Under the pieces are notes generated by a model. The model ran no database searches. It was given only the letters and a program-made list of their open reading frames with translations, and had not been told where the DNA came from. A stretch of 64,000 bases of DNA, taken from NCBI RefSeq assembly GCF_014199395.1, contig NZ_JACIJM010000003.1:1-64000 (forward strand), given 5' to 3'. This DNA comes from Yoonia ponticola (GTDB lineage Bacteria > Pseudomonadota > Alphaproteobacteria > Rhodobacterales > Rhodobacteraceae). The position numbers and the translations under genes are program-made. Each line of letters opens with the position of its first letter. Position 1 is the first letter of the stretch. Below are positions 62,449-64,000 of this stretch, piece by piece.

Positions 62449-64000
62449 TTAGCCTTGAACGCCGGGAACAGCCACCCCTTCGCGGGTCAGCGCGTTCCAG
62501 ATTTTACGGTCGCGGTCATAGATATCGCGGCGGAATTCAAGCTGGCCGGAATTACTTGTGAACGCAGTCCGGTAGACCAGATGCACTGGCACAGGTTGCT
62601 CTAGGTTCAAGCGCGACTCGTTGCCGGACCGCAGAAGCCGTTGGAACAGACCTTCGGGATCATCCGTTTGCGGCGTCAAAAGCGCATATGCAAAATCAAA
62701 CGGGTCATTCAAGCGGATACAACCGTGGCTAAAGGCGCGAACTTCGCGGCCAAACAGGCTTTTGGCGGGCGTGTCGTGCAGGTAAATATTGTATTGGTTC
62801 GGAAACATGAATTTCACGAGGCCAAGCGCATTCGAATTCGACGGAGGTTGCCGCATCGAGAACGGGAACGTCCGCGCCGTGTAGCGGTTGAAGTCGATGT
62901 TGGACCGGTTCACAGTGCGGCCATTGCGATCTGTAATCAGCAATTGACCCGCAGCGCCCGGATTGCGCTGCATCTGCGGCAAGTACTCTTTGGTGACGAT
63001 TGAACGCGGAACGTACCAACTTGGATTGATGACCATATGGCTCATGACGTCGGAAAACTCTGGCGTCGCGCGGTCAGCCGGTGTGGCCCCAATTACGGAA
63101 CGGGTCGTGAAAGTCACCTCGCCGAAATCCACAATCTGCGCGGAATAATCCGCTAGGTTCACCCAGATATGGCGGTCGCCTTTGTCTTGGTTGAACCAAC
63201 GCTCACGCTCCATCGCGACAACGATAGACTGAAGCCGTTCACTGATCGGGCGGTTCAATTCTGCAATGGTGCTTGGGCCAGCGGTGCCGTCGACTTCTAG
63301 GCCGTGACCACGTTGAAACGCCTCTACGGCTGCTACGATCTGCGCATCATAAGACGCGGTGACAGAGCGATCCAGGTATCCCATCGCGACCAAACGGTTG
63401 CGCAATGCGATCACATCAGGTCCAGTTGATCCGACCTCAAGTTTCTCGGCATTGACGACTGGACCCCAACCGCCATTGGCTTGCAACGTCTCTAACCGCA
63501 GTTTCGCGGCGATCAAACGGGTGTATTCGGGTGAGCTGGGCGGCAATGACCGCAGGAATGTCGTCGGGTTGCTGTTGCGGAATTCGGCCAACAAATCGAG
63601 ACGCGGGGTATAGACAACTTCACGCACGATCAGCGGGTCTACGGATTTGGGGCGTAGGACGCCGGATTGCACATCGCGGGCGTATTGCAGGAATGTCTTA
63701 GTCAACAAAACTTCGATAGCGCCGAGTTCAGCTGGCGTGCGAGCAGACTGCATTTGAGCAATCAACGCGTCCACATCATAGCGATTGGTTGGCAGCCCGT
63801 GGTGGCCCGCGTTTTCCAAGGCAGACAGCAACGCATTGCGGTGGCCAACAGCAGAATCGCCGCTCCAGATGCCTTCAAAACTGCGCGCACGGTAGAATGC
63901 GGCAACATCTTCATCACGCGCAGCGGTTTCCGCGACAGCCTGACGAAATGCAGTGACCTGTGCGTGCGCCATCGGGGCAGCAACTGTTCCCGCCATTAAA
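62449..64000 (-). CDS. L,D-transpeptidase (YcbB/LdtD-like), N-terminus beyond the window
   Basis: About 517 residues are visible. The beginning (GTVAAPMAHAQ) reads as the end of a signal peptide, so the true start lies past the right edge; an in-window ATG at 63996 is probably internal. A scaffold domain is followed by a peptidoglycan-binding domain (GSTGPDVIALRNRL, about 187) and a C-terminal YkuD domain with catalytic cysteine in SHGCIRLND. The enzyme makes 3-3 cross-links in peptidoglycan. Confidence 0.9.
   Translation of the reverse strand, partial: LMAGTVAAPMAHAQVTAFRQAVAETAARDEDVAAFYRARSFEGIWSGDSAVGHRNALLSALENAGHHGLPTNRYDVDALIAQMQSARTPAELGAIEVLLTKTFLQYARDVQSGVLRPKSVDPLIVREVVYTPRLDLLAEFRNSNPTTFLRSLPPSSPEYTRLIAAKLRLETLQANGGWGPVVNAEKLEVGSTGPDVIALRNRLVAMGYLDRSVTASYDAQIVAAVEAFQRGHGLEVDGTAGPSTIAELNRPISERLQSIVVAMERERWFNQDKGDRHIWVNLADYSAQIVDFGEVTFTTRSVIGATPADRATPEFSDVMSHMVINPSWYVPRSIVTKEYLPQMQRNPGAAGQLLITDRNGRTVNRSNIDFNRYTARTFPFSMRQPPSNSNALGLVKFMFPNQYNIYLHDTPAKSLFGREVRAFSHGCIRLNDPFDFAYALLTPQTDDPEGLFQRLLRSGNESRLNLEQPVPVHLVYRTAFTSNSGQLEFRRDIYDRDRKIWNALTREGVAVPGVQG

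Noticed and set aside
1-64000. CRISPR arrays or prophage
   Set aside because: No regularly spaced direct repeats, cas genes, or phage structural genes were seen.

Overview
The window looks like a chromosomal segment of a marine Rhodobacterales (Roseobacter-group) alphaproteobacterium. This is inferred from the mix of gene families: an IalB-family protein, a DctQ-DctM-DctP TRAP system, PuuD-type urate oxidation, a PuuE-UraD fusion, a 'DUF2256 + FeS-type photolyase + MFS' trio, and an 'antifreeze'-type protein upstream of xerD. GC content appears moderate. No rRNA operon, prophage or CRISPR array is visible. One tRNA gene (Asn, GTT) is present.

Layout. 0-5 kb is an accessory, more AT-rich stretch. 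It holds a truncated ThiF-like gene beside what may be the start of an IS3-type transposase, a MoeB-rhodanese protein, a tungstate-type (TupA-like) binding protein with its ATPase but no permease, and two small exported proteins rich in His or Cys that suggest metal handling. 5-11 kb holds two uptake systems: a TRAP operon and a polar amino acid/cystine-type ABC operon. 10.7-16.4 kb holds an HxlR regulator divergent from a nitroreductase and a zinc-type alcohol dehydrogenase, then the carboxyspermidine/carboxynorspermidine polyamine pair and a methyltransferase. 16.7-22.1 kb is one iron-uptake operon: TonB-dependent siderophore receptor, PiuC, ExbB, ExbD, TonB. 22.5-25.6 kb is a compact cluster of a PhnW-like aminotransferase, a CDP-alcohol phosphatidyltransferase and a nucleotidyltransferase. 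It reads as a head-group activation and transfer pathway, possibly for a phosphonolipid or unusual phospholipid, and is the best candidate for something undescribed.

25.7-36.8 kb holds a secreted VWA protein with five C-terminal repeats, the photolyase locus, small metabolic genes, a LysR/VOC pair, a dikinase-like protein with glucan-water-dikinase domain order, tRNA-Asn and an MBL-fold hydrolase. 36.8-42.1 kb is a signalling block: an EnvZ-like kinase, a LuxR-type response regulator, a cysteine-less molybdopterin-fold exported protein and a hybrid PAS-HisKA-REC-HPt kinase.

42.2-50.1 kb is a purine-degradation island running from urate to glyoxylate: PuuD, UraH, UraD-PuuE, ureidoglycine aminohydrolase, ureidoglycolate lyase, an NCS2 permease and a LysR regulator. 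A NYN/LOTUS-domain gene sits inside it, and no allantoate amidohydrolase is present in the window. A frameshifted gene follows. 51.2-64 kb is mostly core: aroK-aroB, xerD, a CorC-type protein, a HerA-like ATPase, a candidate small RNA, ialB, an unusual ketoacyl synthase-ACP-LpxD cluster, and an L,D-transpeptidase cut by the right edge.
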